Positions 21,990 through 33,400 of a DNA stretch of 45,252 nt are shown in pieces (within the stretch, counting starts at the first letter, position 1; each line of letters begins with the position of its first letter). Made by a program: the position numbers and the translations under genes. The notes beneath the pieces are model-generated. The model did no database searches. It was not told the origin of the DNA and saw only the letters and a program-made list of their open reading frames with translations. This DNA comes from Klebsormidium nitens. Taxonomy: Eukaryota > Streptophyta > Klebsormidiophyceae > Klebsormidiales > Klebsormidiaceae. Where the stretch lies: positions 1 to 45,252 of the forward strand of contig DF237618.1 of NCBI GenBank assembly GCA_000708835.1. The letters run 5' to 3'.

Positions 21990-24386
21990 GCAGAGTAGGA
22001 AGCAGGACAGCAGAAAATGAGAGCGGCACCTTGAAACGCAACTCGCACCGAGTCACACGGCCAGAAAGTCCGGAAACCTCACCGGCCGTCAACAGTGGCA
22101 GACTCCATTTAGATATCGCCAGGAAGGAACTATCCATTTCAATCTGATTCAGCAGGTCGCCAGCCAGAGGAGTGGCACTCAACCCGAGCGGTCAAATGCG
22201 TGCCGCTGGCGGCTGATATTCACCGCCAAGAAAGCAAGGATCAGGCAAAGCGATCCATTGCAAATAGTTACTAGATGTGGCAGCAAAAAAGCACTTGTGA
22301 CGAAGACGCGACCGGCACGCCATCATGTCTAAGCGCCTGATACCGGGCTTAATTACCCTTTCCCAATGGAAAGACGACTGATTCTTTGGCGTCACGAGTG
22401 CCAACTTACAGCTGAGCTTTGCATGACTCAAAACACGTTGATCACTGCCCACACAGTCGGCCTTTGAACCGGAGTACGCACGCAAAAAGTCTAGCTAAAC
22501 CAGTGCTTCCACATGAATAGTGTCCAAGAGTCGCTTACAGACACAGTCAACAAGATGTTTTTGGCTGGACGTCCACCATACGTGTTGGAGTAGGTTCTGC
22601 GAAGTTCGAGACTCTCTTAAAAGGGGATGTATGTCAAGTGCACAGGCGAATATAAACGCGCCAATCTCGAAGGAAACCCTCAACTTTTCGTCAATACTCG
22701 AGACCGTGTAATGATTACCCCCAAGCAATGAACCAAAACGGGTATCGCCGAAACTCCTGAACTCGATCAAGACGTCAGACTTCTCGCTGATTGAAAAGCA
22801 CGCCTTCCTCTCATCCCAAGTCCAGTCCCATCACGGATGAATACTCGCAAGACAAGCTGCAATTTTTTATATAAGATGAAGTCGATTCAAATTGTCGGAT
22901 TGGGAAGGAAGAAAGCCAAAAGGCAGGATGCGGATGAAAGGCCGGCACGGATTGCAAGCTTGAGGAGAACCGTGTGCCCAGTAAAGTGTTCCGTGCAATC
23001 AAGCTGCGGTGCGCACAAGTTCTGAGGGTATACGTTCGAAAACGGCATCACGATTAGGAGATACATCAAACGAGGCTGCCGCTCATCAGCATGTTACATC
23101 GATCATCACCGGCAGATGAATTCATGGGCCGGTACATCACGCCGAACAAGTAACAGAGGAAGCATAAAACTAAGACTTGAGCAGCTGTCCCAGTACGGGT
23201 GTACGACCTGACAGTATGACGCTTACGATACAGCCGACACGTCAGCAAGCATTGAGCAGGTGGTTGTACTTTACGGCAGGCTTGCATACAACTTGTCCTA
23301 TGCAGCTCTGTTCGTGGCTCCACACATTCCCGCGGGCATGAGCTTCCGGCCCAATTTTACGGGCACAAAATGTCACGGCCTGGCTGACAAAGCTGGTTAA
23401 AGAAAGTCCAAGCCTGAGATACCAGAGTATGGTTCCAACGTCCATTCAATTAGTCAAACACGAAGCTTCATAAGCCTCATGATGCGTGAGCTTTCCTGGT
23501 CGCGAACTTCAGAGTCCGCATCCATCAAGTCATATCAGACAAAACGAACGTTGCGGCGTCACAATCATTGCATATTACCTCAATCTCCTATTTGACCTTC
23601 AGCGGCCATGGAGGCCCGACCCACATCATCACTGCCCCACGCCGTTTTGAAGAGACACAGCTGAATCTGGAACCAATTATCAGCCCCATCAGGTTGATCA
23701 GGGGGCTCGGATTCGTCGGGCCTTTCTTCTAAGATCAACTTGGGTAGAGCGGCCCTAGCTAGCTCGGTGATTTCATGGTCGAGAATGCTCAGGTTCGAGC
23801 TTCCACTGCGGGCCACGAAGGGTCCGAACCCGGACTCACCAGTATACTGGAAGTACTGCTAGGGCAAGTCGCTAAAATCCTACCATTGCACACGCGCTGA
23901 TATAAGTCCCGTTCTGGAAGCGGAAGCGCACCCGCAGCGTATAGGATTCGAAGTTTAACAGAGAGGGAAAGGCGTCAGTCTTCGCATACGAGTTTCCGGA
24001 AAGTGAACTTCGGGAATCTCAGGCTTGAGCTAAGCGTCATCACTGCCACTGGTACGTGATAGTGCGCTTGACATTTCAGGATACTGGACGTCGTGAGAAG
24101 AGCGGTAATTCGTATTGATCACGGGCGTGGCACTGACTCTGCATCGAAAGAAACTTAAGAACGGAAGCACGTGGCAAAAGAAAGTCTACTCGCCGATTTG
24201 AGCTGTAGCATAAAAGACGGGTGTTTTCACGACCAAGCTGCGTTCGAGGCTTGAATTGTCTCTGCCCCAAAGAAAACAATGAACGGGTGAACGTCGACAG
24301 ACTAATATTCATGTGAATGTGAAAAAGCAGTACAAGCTTGGAGATTCAAAATACATTTACGAGGGCGTTATCCGAAAGCGGGCGTG
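21990..24386. repeat. Large tandem repeat, copy B (about 2.4 kb)
   Basis: Directly follows copy A in the same orientation, from AGTAGGAAGCAGGACAG to the GGGCGTTATCCGAAAGCGGG end, where a TGAGC-N5-GCTCA hairpin follows at once. Any reading frames shared with A are interrupted. Confidence 0.85.
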
Positions 24387-24399
24387 AGCGTTTCGCTCA
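24385..24399 (+). repeat. Hairpin TGAGC-GTTTC-GCTCA
   Basis: Perfect family member at the end of repeat copy B, followed by CATGGCC at 24414-24420. Confidence 0.85.
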
Positions 24400-25005
24400 G
24401 AGGTGCTTATGTTCATGGCCGATTTGTTTCTGTTTGTGTTGGGAGGATAAGGCCTGATGCCTCAACCAGCTGCCCAGGATTGAGTCCGACCGTGGAAGCA
24501 GTTGCTTTGTGCCAAGACTCTGCTTTCTAGCAAGCGGAAAAACTCCTCTTTAAAGCGGAAGAAAACGTCCGTTGCACGAACTTGTAGTGAAGAAGAAAGC
24601 CGGTAAACTTGAGCAGCCTCGTCAGAAAGTCAAAGGAGCATTGGAAAACCGACCCAACCAACAATCTTTCCAATGAGGCCAACGACACTTGTATGGTGTT
24701 GGCTCTCAGCAACGTACTGGGCACAGAGGGTAGGCACTATGCCTCCCAAAAAAAAATGGAGATCTGAAGGAGAGAAGCAGCCACGACGTGACCACGACTG
24801 CCACACTCCCACTGGTCTAGCTTTGACTCTGTTCAACGAATGTTCGGCGTCGTTTCTCAGTGAACCCTGAGTCTTGGCTCAGAATTCGTCGACCATAGCC
24901 GCAGGATCAGTCATCCCGGACTTTTCCGGCAGGGAGGGAAACATGACAAGGTAACTCGAAACATCTGAGGACGCTTGACCATAATGACCATACTGCGTGC
25001 ACACC

Positions 25006-25180
25006 TGACGAGAGAACCTGCTGGCGAGCTTTCTTTCGCTCTCAGCAATGCGTTAGCTTGAGGCACCAGAAAACATTCAAAGACGTGCTGATGACGCATG
25101 GTAGGCGGCTTCCGATGGCATACAAAGATGAGTGAGCTTCTCGCTCACGTAGAAGTGGTCTTCCTTGCCAGGCCTTGAAT
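25006..25180 (+). repeat. Repeat family segment Y, copy 2
   Basis: It contains AGAACCTGCT, GCGTTAGCTTGAGGCACCAG, GGTAGGCGGCTTC and TCTTCCTTGCCAG in the same order as the other Y segments, and holds a perfect hairpin at 25133-25147. Confidence 0.7.
25133..25147 (+). repeat. Hairpin TGAGC-TTCTC-GCTCA
   Basis: Perfect family member, internal to segment Y; here the following word is TCTTCCTTGCC rather than CATGGCC. Confidence 0.8.
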
Positions 25181-25571
25181 TTCAGGTTACAGCTCGGAAG
25201 CGGTGTTTCGAATCTGGATGCAAGCAGAGTGGGAGCGGGCCCCAGCAAACCAGAGGCCAAGGACAATCAGGACCCGCACCGCCGTCAGGCCAGGAACACC
25301 GATGAACACCTCTCCGGCAGTCAATATGGGGCATGTCTTAGCTCCCCGCTGTTCAAAACCTCGTGAAGATCCATGATAGATCCAAAATAAAAGAAAGACC
25401 TTAAGTCGCGTCCATCCCAAAGGTACTTTCGATGAGCATCCGAAGGGGGTTTGGGGCCACCTAAACATCCCCGGAAAAAACGCACGAAGCCAATCGACCC
25501 AGACTCCGATTGAAAAGGCGTCGATCTGTTCGCGAAACATCAGTTCGACGACTGTTGAGCTTCTTCAAGGT

Positions 25572-25975
25572 TCAGGTTGAGAGTCCTTACTGCCAATGGT
25601 GATAGTGCCGTTGCGGAACAGATTGATGGAACTGGGCAACTATCAAAAGAACTCTGATTGACATTAACCCACAAGCGCGGCACGAGCTCTGCAACAAAGA
25701 AAGGGTCAAGGACGTCACCGTCAACGGAGTCGACTCGCTAGTCCGAGCTCTAGTGTCAGAGTTCGGGTTGTCTTTTTTGACCGGAGTACGATACAGGCTT
25801 GCTTTACTATCAGTGCAGAAGCAGCCAAGCAACCGAGTGAACGTGTGAAGCCCCGTTTGGATCCAAGTTTCGAGGAGCATGCGTGGAAGTTTCAGGTGAA
25901 AGGTTTGAAGAGGGCATTCCAATGTCGAAGCAGCCCTGTGAGCATTCCGCTCAAAGGCGCTTGTTTTCATGGCCC
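25572..25975 (+). repeat. Repeat family segment X, copy before second hairpin
   Basis: It runs parallel to the tail of copies A and B (TTGAG-GTC-TACTGCC start, a GCGCGGCAC block, an AAGCAG block) and ends in hairpin 25939-25953 plus CATGGCC. Confidence 0.5.
25939..25953 (+). repeat. Hairpin TGAGC-ATTCC-GCTCA
   Basis: Perfect family member, followed by CATGGCC at 25968-25974. Confidence 0.85.
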
Positions 25976-26006
25976 ACATTGTTTGTTTTCATGGCCCACA
26001 TTGTTT
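25963..26006. repeat. Perfect tandem repeat, 2 x 22 bp
   Basis: The unit starts GTTTTCATGGCCCACATT and ends GTTT. It duplicates the CATGGCC word after the preceding hairpin. Confidence 0.95.
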
Positions 26007-26477
26007 CTGATCGGGTCAAGTTGCAGTCCAACCTTGGAAGCCAATGAGTTTCCTTTAGTAGGTGCTTCCTGGCATGCCTTAATTCTGCAAGCGACGACCA
26101 GGTCGGCAAAACACGTCCATGGGCAAACTTCTGCTGAAGCGCCCTCTCCAGTTGCAGCAAGGAAAAAGCAGGTCACTAATCCTTGACTGCTCCGGCCCCA
26201 TCTGATTGTCAGGGCGCAATCTCAAGACACAGAACCAACCGCATGCGCAGATTTAACGGGGCCAACGACCGCTGGAAATCGCATGGCCTTGACTGTCAGG
26301 CCATCGCCCGAAGCAGAGACAATTGGCCGCCATGCATCCCGCAACAGCAAGTTGTTGAGATCCGAAGTGAGAAAGTAACGCCCCCCCACAATCACTCCCA
26401 GGGCGTTACATTGTTCGTCAGTTCTTTTGACTAAGAATGATTCACGCAAAAGTCTTCGGCATTCCGAAACCTTACCT

Positions 26478-26492
26478 TGAGCTTTCCGCTCA
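26478..26492 (+). repeat. Hairpin TGAGC-TTTCC-GCTCA
   Basis: Same loop as the copy at 18422; followed by CATAGCC at 26507-26513. Confidence 0.85.
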
Positions 26493-26633
26493 TGGGCTCG
26501 TTCGATCATAGCCGCACAATCAGCCGTTGAAACTATACCAAGCATTCTTTTTCTCCACTAGAGTCAGCCTTTCATGGGGGGACATATAGCATCAGATAGT
26601 CAGGCACAACGTTTGCACAACAAGTGAGGAGGC

Positions 26634-27341
26634 TTGTCCAAGCTTAGCTATCTTGAATTCATCATGATGCAATCTGATCCGACGAGAAGAACCCGCTCAC
26701 GAGCTCTCCCTATAAGCAACGCGTCGACCAGAGGCACCAGAAACTTTTTTGCACCCTTGCTAACCGCCGTGGTAGGCGGCTTCAGTCCTCTTATGACAAC
26801 TCTTGAGCTTCTAAAAGGCTCATGCAAACTGGATCGTCCTTGCCAGCTCAAACTCCAATCCCGGACTCAAACAAACAGTGAAAGCAGACTGTGGGGCAGA
26901 CATAACGAAGAGGATAGAGCGAACCGCATTTTATCCGGCCAGAAAGGTCATCCGACCGCCAACAGTGAGGCATCTCAGCTCCTTGGGTATCCAAAACGTG
27001 TCAGGCACACAACCGGCAGGATAAGATCTTCTCAGATGGTCTCTTGCTCAGCATCCGCAAATTGCGGCAGCGTAAGTTTCCACTTCTCACGAACATACGA
27101 GAGCACAACCTCCAAGAATTTGAGAACCATAAGGCCAAGTACCATGGCAAACTTTGATGACAAACAGATGCGTGCGGTTTCACTCTTGCAGCAGACAGGA
27201 GTTTTCAGCTGTCTCAATCTTTCACTTGTTTCAGATGTCAACACGAGCTTGGTGGACTTTCTCGGAACACCAGATTGGCAGTGTCAACGATTTTGCAAGC
27301 GATTCTGTCTTATCTACCTGCGTACAAGTCAGACTATGTAG
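26634..27341 (+). CDS. Open frame of 235 codons, unknown, antisense to CPSF100 end
   Basis: The longest uninterrupted frame in the intergenic region. Its last 13 bases overlap the CPSF100 stop region on the other strand. The translation is Ser/Arg/Thr-rich with no recognisable domain, and the first third overlaps repeat segment Y. Probably a chance frame, listed for its length only. Confidence 0.12.
   Translation: MSKLSYLEFIMMQSDPTRRTRSRALPISNASTRGTRNFFAPLLTAVVGGFSPLMTTLELLKGSCKLDRPCQLKLQSRTQTNSESRLWGRHNEEDRANRILSGQKGHPTANSEASQLLGYPKRVRHTTGRIRSSQMVSCSASANCGSVSFHFSRTYESTTSKNLRTIRPSTMANFDDKQMRAVSLLQQTGVFSCLNLSLVSDVNTSLVDFLGTPDWQCQRFCKRFCLIYLRTSQTM
26679..26855 (+). repeat. Repeat family segment Y, copy 3
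   Basis: It has GAACCCGCTC, AGAGGCACCAGAAAC, GTGGTAGGCGGCTTC and TCCTTGCCAG in order. A degenerate hairpin with a 9-nt loop (TGAGC...GCTCA) lies at 26804-26822. Confidence 0.7.
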
Positions 27342-27424
27342 AACTGCGAGTAAAGAAGGTCTCGAACTTTGTAGTAATCTTCCGACAACGCCCCTTCGAT
27401 CACGAGCTGCTGCTGCTGCGCAAC
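27329..27424 (-). CDS. CPSF100: CPSF100 exon l (C-terminus and stop)
   Basis: Visible residues 685-715 and TGA (27331-27329). After a QQQQ run it reads [20 protein letters not shown], then QFYIV, the invariant C-terminus of CPSF100. The acceptor is GTGCAG. Confidence 0.95.
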   Translation of the reverse strand, partial: VAQQQQLVIEGALSEDYYKVRDLLYSQFYIV

Positions 27425-30400
27425 CTGCACACAGACACAAGCGTCAGCGCAGTCGATAGGAACGATGCCGATTCTTGCTCGCCAACTTGTATGCTGCTTC
27501 CGCGGACGCCGTGTCTGTAAGGATGAAGCTCGTACGACTGGAATGTACAACTGTACCCAAGCGGATCCAGCTGATGCACAGGCAGCCTAATCAACGACCA
27601 GAAGCAGGTTCCTCAGTATGATTGATTCCTTCCAAGGAGTTGCTGTGCGATGAAGACGCTCCCAGGGGATCCCCAAAACAGTTGAAAAACGAGAGGTTCT
27701 GATTTCAACTCTTCCGCTGCGGACGTCTTTCACACGACCACTGGCGTTTGATCCTTGAGCAGTGCGCCGACCGCTTGAAAGTGCTGAGACCCTCAAAGCA
27801 TTATAGGCCCTCGTCTAAAAAGGGTAAAGTACTCGAAGCTCAAAGCAAAGTTCTTACAAACCCAAAAGGAAGGCGCCCGCCTTTCAGACGTCCGGGTGGT
27901 TCCAACAGAACAAAAGCCCTCTTCGCATAGTTCTCGTACCCCTTGTAATCCTTTGACAGCCGATGCAAAAGAGACTACAGTACAGCTTAATCACCCGGCG
28001 CAAGAAACGCAAAGCGCACAGTGCCCTATGAGAGCCGTCTGCTGACCTTTCGGACGACCACGTGCTTCCCGCAGTGCAACGCGCCGTCCACAAACTTCCC
28101 CTTATCACTTATCCACCTTTTCAAAACAGTGCAAAGCACCTAGTACTATAAGGGGTCCAACACTTTCAGAGACTGCGACAAGACGAAAACCGCAAAAACA
28201 AAGGAACCGTCCGCTGACCTTCCGGACGACCACGTGCTTGCCGCAGTGCAGCGCGCCGTCCGCAAAGCGCGCGGGCACGCCCGCGCTCGCGAGCACTTGC
28301 CGGAAATCGGACAGCTTCACCTCCCCCACGAGAACGGCCTTGTGGCCCGGGGCGTCACCCCCCCGAAGCGGGAGCAGCGGCAAAAGTTGACTTTTTTCTA
28401 CGGCGCCGTACTCCGTGGTCTGCTCCTGCGTTTCCGGGGGGCCGACTTGGGAGTCGACCCAGCCGACCTCGTAGTCGCCCATCTGGAGGGAGAGGAGGTG
28501 AGAAGGTTCGGCGCCGGGTCAAGAAAATCAAAAGTCGGTTGAGAAAGTTGAAGGTGGACCGTGCTGAGCGGGAATACTATGCACTGTCCTCGTCAACCTG
28601 CTTTTGTGAATTCAAGCGATACAATCTCTCGTGAATAAGGCACACATTATAGGGGCATTGCGCTTTTTGGGAGGGGCTGGGGCAGATTTCAGGGAATAGG
28701 TGAAAACGTCTTTGAAAACTAGCATTATCGACAGTCCGACGGGGGGATCGTAGCTCGATGGTTGCGCGTCGGATTTCGGTGGCTGAATTAGACACAGCCG
28801 AAATTGCAAACGACTAAGAAAGTGTTACGACCGTATTTAGTCAGATTGCGAGACCGTTTCAGAGTCATTTCATGCAATCTCTTGACGGAGGATCCCAGTT
28901 GCTAGAGGGGGGCCAAAGGGAGATCAACAAAAGACCCTCGTCTCAGCTTCCTCTCCTTGAGAGCAGCACCTTCGACGGGAAACAAAAGAAGGTTGACCTG
29001 CGGAAAGAGCAAAGTCTGTCCGCTGTGCAACGCGGGCTGCAAGCTAGTATAGGGCGGCTCACCTTTCGAAACGTGACCCCACTCATCATTTCCTCCGTCA
29101 GCTTGACCCGGTACGCACCAACCGCTGACGACACGTCCACCCACTGGTTGACGTCAGGAGTGTGTACGGACGCGCCGCTCTTGCTCTCACAAAAGCGCCG
29201 CAGGTTTTCCGTCGCCTCTCTGGTTCCGTGCACAAGGATCTGTAGAACCCGAAATGGGTTTAGCTCGTTTTCCGCTTTCAAATTTGGATACCGACCGTGA
29301 GGCAGAGTGGCTTCGCCAAGCTCTGTGCTGACATTGACAAAGTTGCAAGTAGGGGTTTGCGCAAGAATCGATTCTACAGCTCTACAAGGTGTTTCTTCGG
29401 AGTTCCGCGAGTTTCAGACGAAGTGCATCTCCAACGAAGATCCAGATCCCCGACCGGTCCGCTTCCCCGCAGAGACAGAATTTGCAACAACACGTTACGC
29501 CGAAGATACAAACTGAAACCGTCAAGCCTCACTAGCAGCAAGTCGCGTCTCTCGCAAACCGGCAGGGAATGATCCTGCATCAACGGCCCAACCCTCACCG
29601 TTTTGATTGGCGCCACGTGTTCGATGATGTTTTTCATTGAACGGCCGTCGGGGCGCCCCTCCATGTCGACGTAACGCACCTTGCATCGGACGTCCAACTG
29701 CAGCCAACGGACAGACGGGCAGAACTCAGGTGCGGACACAGGCAGTGCGTGTACGAAACCTCAAAGAGAAAATTTAAGCTTTCCCACACGGTTCCAAGAC
29801 CAGATAAGCTCGTCCAGACAGGCAATGATCCCTTTTTTCCAAAGTGAACACTAGCTCGATATGCCAGAAACTTAGTATCTCATCTGTTTGTTCGATCGTA
29901 ACGTTTTACTCGGCCTGAGCGGTGAAGGCATGGACGTAACGAATGTCAGCAGGTGACCAGACAAGAGTTAGAGCCTTTGATTTTGAAAGCAGAAGCAAAA
30001 GCGGATGAATGATTGACGAGGTCAGACCCATGCCGCGCGTGAGAGCGTGAAAAGCAATATTGGGCGGGGGTGCAAACCGAAAATAGAGCGCGAGAAGCGA
30101 AAGCAAATCACTGGTGACTTGCTCGCCGGACAATCGGGATTCACTTACTGCAAGCGCAGATCTTAGATGGCCCTCAATCACTCGACGTTCTAGCTTTACC
30201 AAGTACGAAGCAAAATGTCAAACGTTACATGTCTCTTAGAAGTGCACCCTCCTCACCTCTACTTGTTTCGTTACCACCTTGGAGGGCCGGTCGTCGATCA
30301 ACATAGGGTCTTCCTCCGGGACTGCTTCCGGTTCCGGCGCCGCTGCCCTTCCGCCCTGGGCTTCCGCCTGCACAGGAGAACCGACACCGTTTTGAAACGC

Positions 30401-33400
30401 TGCAGCAGCAACATTCATCCCACATTTGTGGGTGAGCACTCGTCAAAAAGCACGAGAATCGAGTGAAGGCTGGCTTTTTGAGGATCAGGGACGTCTGATC
30501 CCGGCAGAGGTTGCACCATAGTTCGCTGAGGCGTTAGAGCATTGAGAGTCAATCTTGCTGGCACATGTTGCTAAGGAAAGGCAGACTGAAATGAAAACTC
30601 CAGGACACTTGATGACGCCATCTGACCAGCCTTTCCGAAATCTAATAAGGGGTCGCCGAAAACGAACGGAAACGGAGATGACGGCCTCAGAAGAGATCGC
30701 TCCTTGGATGAGGAGATCCTCAGGGTTTGATGAATTCATGGCCGTTCCGCTGCACCCATCAGCTGCGACTGGTGACATGGCCGATCGAAGCTATGGAAGG
30801 TTGTGGCTTAATCGCGCTCACATCCTGGAGCTGTCACGCTAAACTCGGAAAACGCTAGATCCTGCCAGCTGGCTTTGATGCAAAAGTGCAAAGCCGCAAA
30901 ATTCTCAAGAAATAGGCAAAACCGACATTTGCCTACAAGAGTTGATTTCAGCAATGTACAGCCTGAACAATGAGCACAAAAAGGCCGTAGAAAAACAGAT
31001 GTTCTGTCCTTGACGGTTTTTAAGCGAAAGAGGCTTTTGCCGTGCTATGGCGTCAGACTGCGGTTTGTACACGAGAATGCCCTTGCGCTGAAGCACAAGG
31101 CTGGATGCGTCATTGCCTACGCATGACACGAAAAGAAGAAAACCATTTCAACAAAAATTTCAAAGGAAAGAAAGACAAAGACAGTCGTCCTCAATTGGAG
31201 TGATGAGCGATGCGGAACAGGGGGAATCCGTAACAAAGATATTTCAGGCGGTCCAAGCACTTTGCGTACGTAGCAGTGTTGTTGAACGCTCACATATTTT
31301 GATCGAGAAAGCAACTGATTTGCGATGAGCACTGTAAGACGTTGCTGAGAAGCGAACAACGGAGCGGCGCTCTCGACTAGATTCCCAAAATCCCAGTTGA
31401 GAGCCCCATCAACACAAGGAGCATCAGAAGTGATGCTCTGCGGTCGTATGATGAAAACGGAACTGCTCACTAGAATGCGCCGGCTTCAGTCCCTCGGGTC
31501 CTGTAAGAGACTCGGTCGATTCATTCCAAACTCTACCGCGGCATAGTAACTCGGTAGTTCGGTTTACAATCTTTCAAATGCTCATTGCTTCATCTACCAC
31601 TTATAAAGCTCAGTATTTGGCCAGTGTCTCTTCGCGCACTTTAGGATAACAAGACGACCTCCCTGCAGTCAAGAAGCACGCCGAATGCCACTGCAAAAAG
31701 ACGTCTGGCTGTTTGACGGCTCGGACCGATGAGAGGAAGACTGACGCATAGCGCATCATCAACCTACGTGCGTCATGGCCGTCGCCTTGAATCAAGATGC
31801 GAGATCCTCGATTGAACACTCGGCATCAGACTGAGCGATAGCCTGCCGGTCCCATCTTGAATAGCTCAGCACTGAGGGGTTTTCCAAAGGCAGGCGGTCA
31901 ACCAGAACTCCAATTCTTCTCACAAAAATTTTGTTCCGAAACAGCAGGCCAAGGGAGGGCACTACCTTGCAAACGAAGGGGCATTCGGCGTGCTTCTTGA
32001 ATTACGTGCATTAAAGGCGCAAATTAGCTTTGCCCCTTGGACGTGCCGAAGCTGTCTCTGGAATGCCAGGAGCAACCTTCCTGAGTAGTTGAGAACAGGC
32101 CGCTGGGCGGCAAGCTCAGAACGTGGAAAGAGTCGGCCCCGTGCGAAATGAGCAAGGAATAGTTGCCCGCATTCCTCCTGCGACAGCTAGTGCTAAGCTC
32201 AAGCGCCCAAAACGAGTTTCGTCATTGCCGTCTTCACCTCGCCCATCAGGGGGCATTGGAAAAACTACACAAAATCACCCTCGACTTCACCGCAACAGAC
32301 TTATGCGGAGGCAGGCGATGCAGCGCTCAAATCTGCGAGGTGCAAATCATCAGTGCCGAGAACCCTGCTGGGATTGGACAACTTAAGACAGATCACTACG
32401 TCCTTTGCAGCCTTTCCGGAGCAGGTGGGGCAGAGTTCGAGATCCTTAGAGGGCGAATCCCTCTGAAAGCCTCTATATGTTCAATAGCTTGTTAGGGTGG
32501 CGAGCCAGTCCCCAACTCGACAAAGGTTGGACGAAAACAATAATGCTTGTCAGTCAACTAATAAATGGGGGCTCCAATAAGTCTGCACGCTAGGAGGCGT
32601 GAGACAACGATGCCTCAAGCATTACTGGACGTTGTCGTTGCCTCGATTCGCCACTGAAGAATCCAGTCCGACAAAATACAGATTCTTTATTGACCTGCTG
32701 GCCTTACTGCCTCAGCTCATCAAATCTAGAGATTCACCAACACCCTCTAGATCTGCGAGCTTTGAGGTGGGCCAGCAACTATGACACTGATGTCTGCCAG
32801 AGACACAGGCAAACCCGTTGTACTGTTGAATCCCTCAAGCACGCAATCCCTTGATGCCATCAAGCAGCTTAGACCGAATAGACGACCGCAAGGAAATGCT
32901 GACACGCACAGGCAGAAACGGCTTCACGGGTTGCTTCGCTGCATTGAGCCAAAGCGGTCACGGCACACAACTCAATCATTGCCTTTCTCTTTGCACACGG
33001 TGCCTAGACCAATGTAACGACCTTGTTGAACGACCTTTCGTTGCAAGAGGGCGTAAGAAATCCGTAGGACTGACGACCAGACTATACAGGGATGGGCATC
33101 CTGAATCACAATTATTCAAACTTTCCAAAAGTGCTGAGCAATTTAGAAGCTTTCCTTTCCAGGAAAACCTCAGTCATCTGTAGAGCACAACGTGCTCGAA
33201 GTAGGCCAAACATTTATATCAGATTGGGAGACTTGAATGCTGCGCAGAACGCACCAGAAAGCGCGACTTTACTGTAGGCTGTTTGAAATGCTAGGTCTCC
33301 ACACTTCCTTCAAGGTCCAAAGCCAGGTCTTTCACATCAGAATAATATTGAAAAGTCTGCCTGGCACCTCTTTGCGATATCAAGCTATGGTCGACGGCTC

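Noticed and set aside
24385-24420. Hairpin plus downstream word as a Helitron 3' end
   Set aside because: No CTRR end follows at the usual 10-12 bases in the copies, and no TC start or A|T insertion sites were found.
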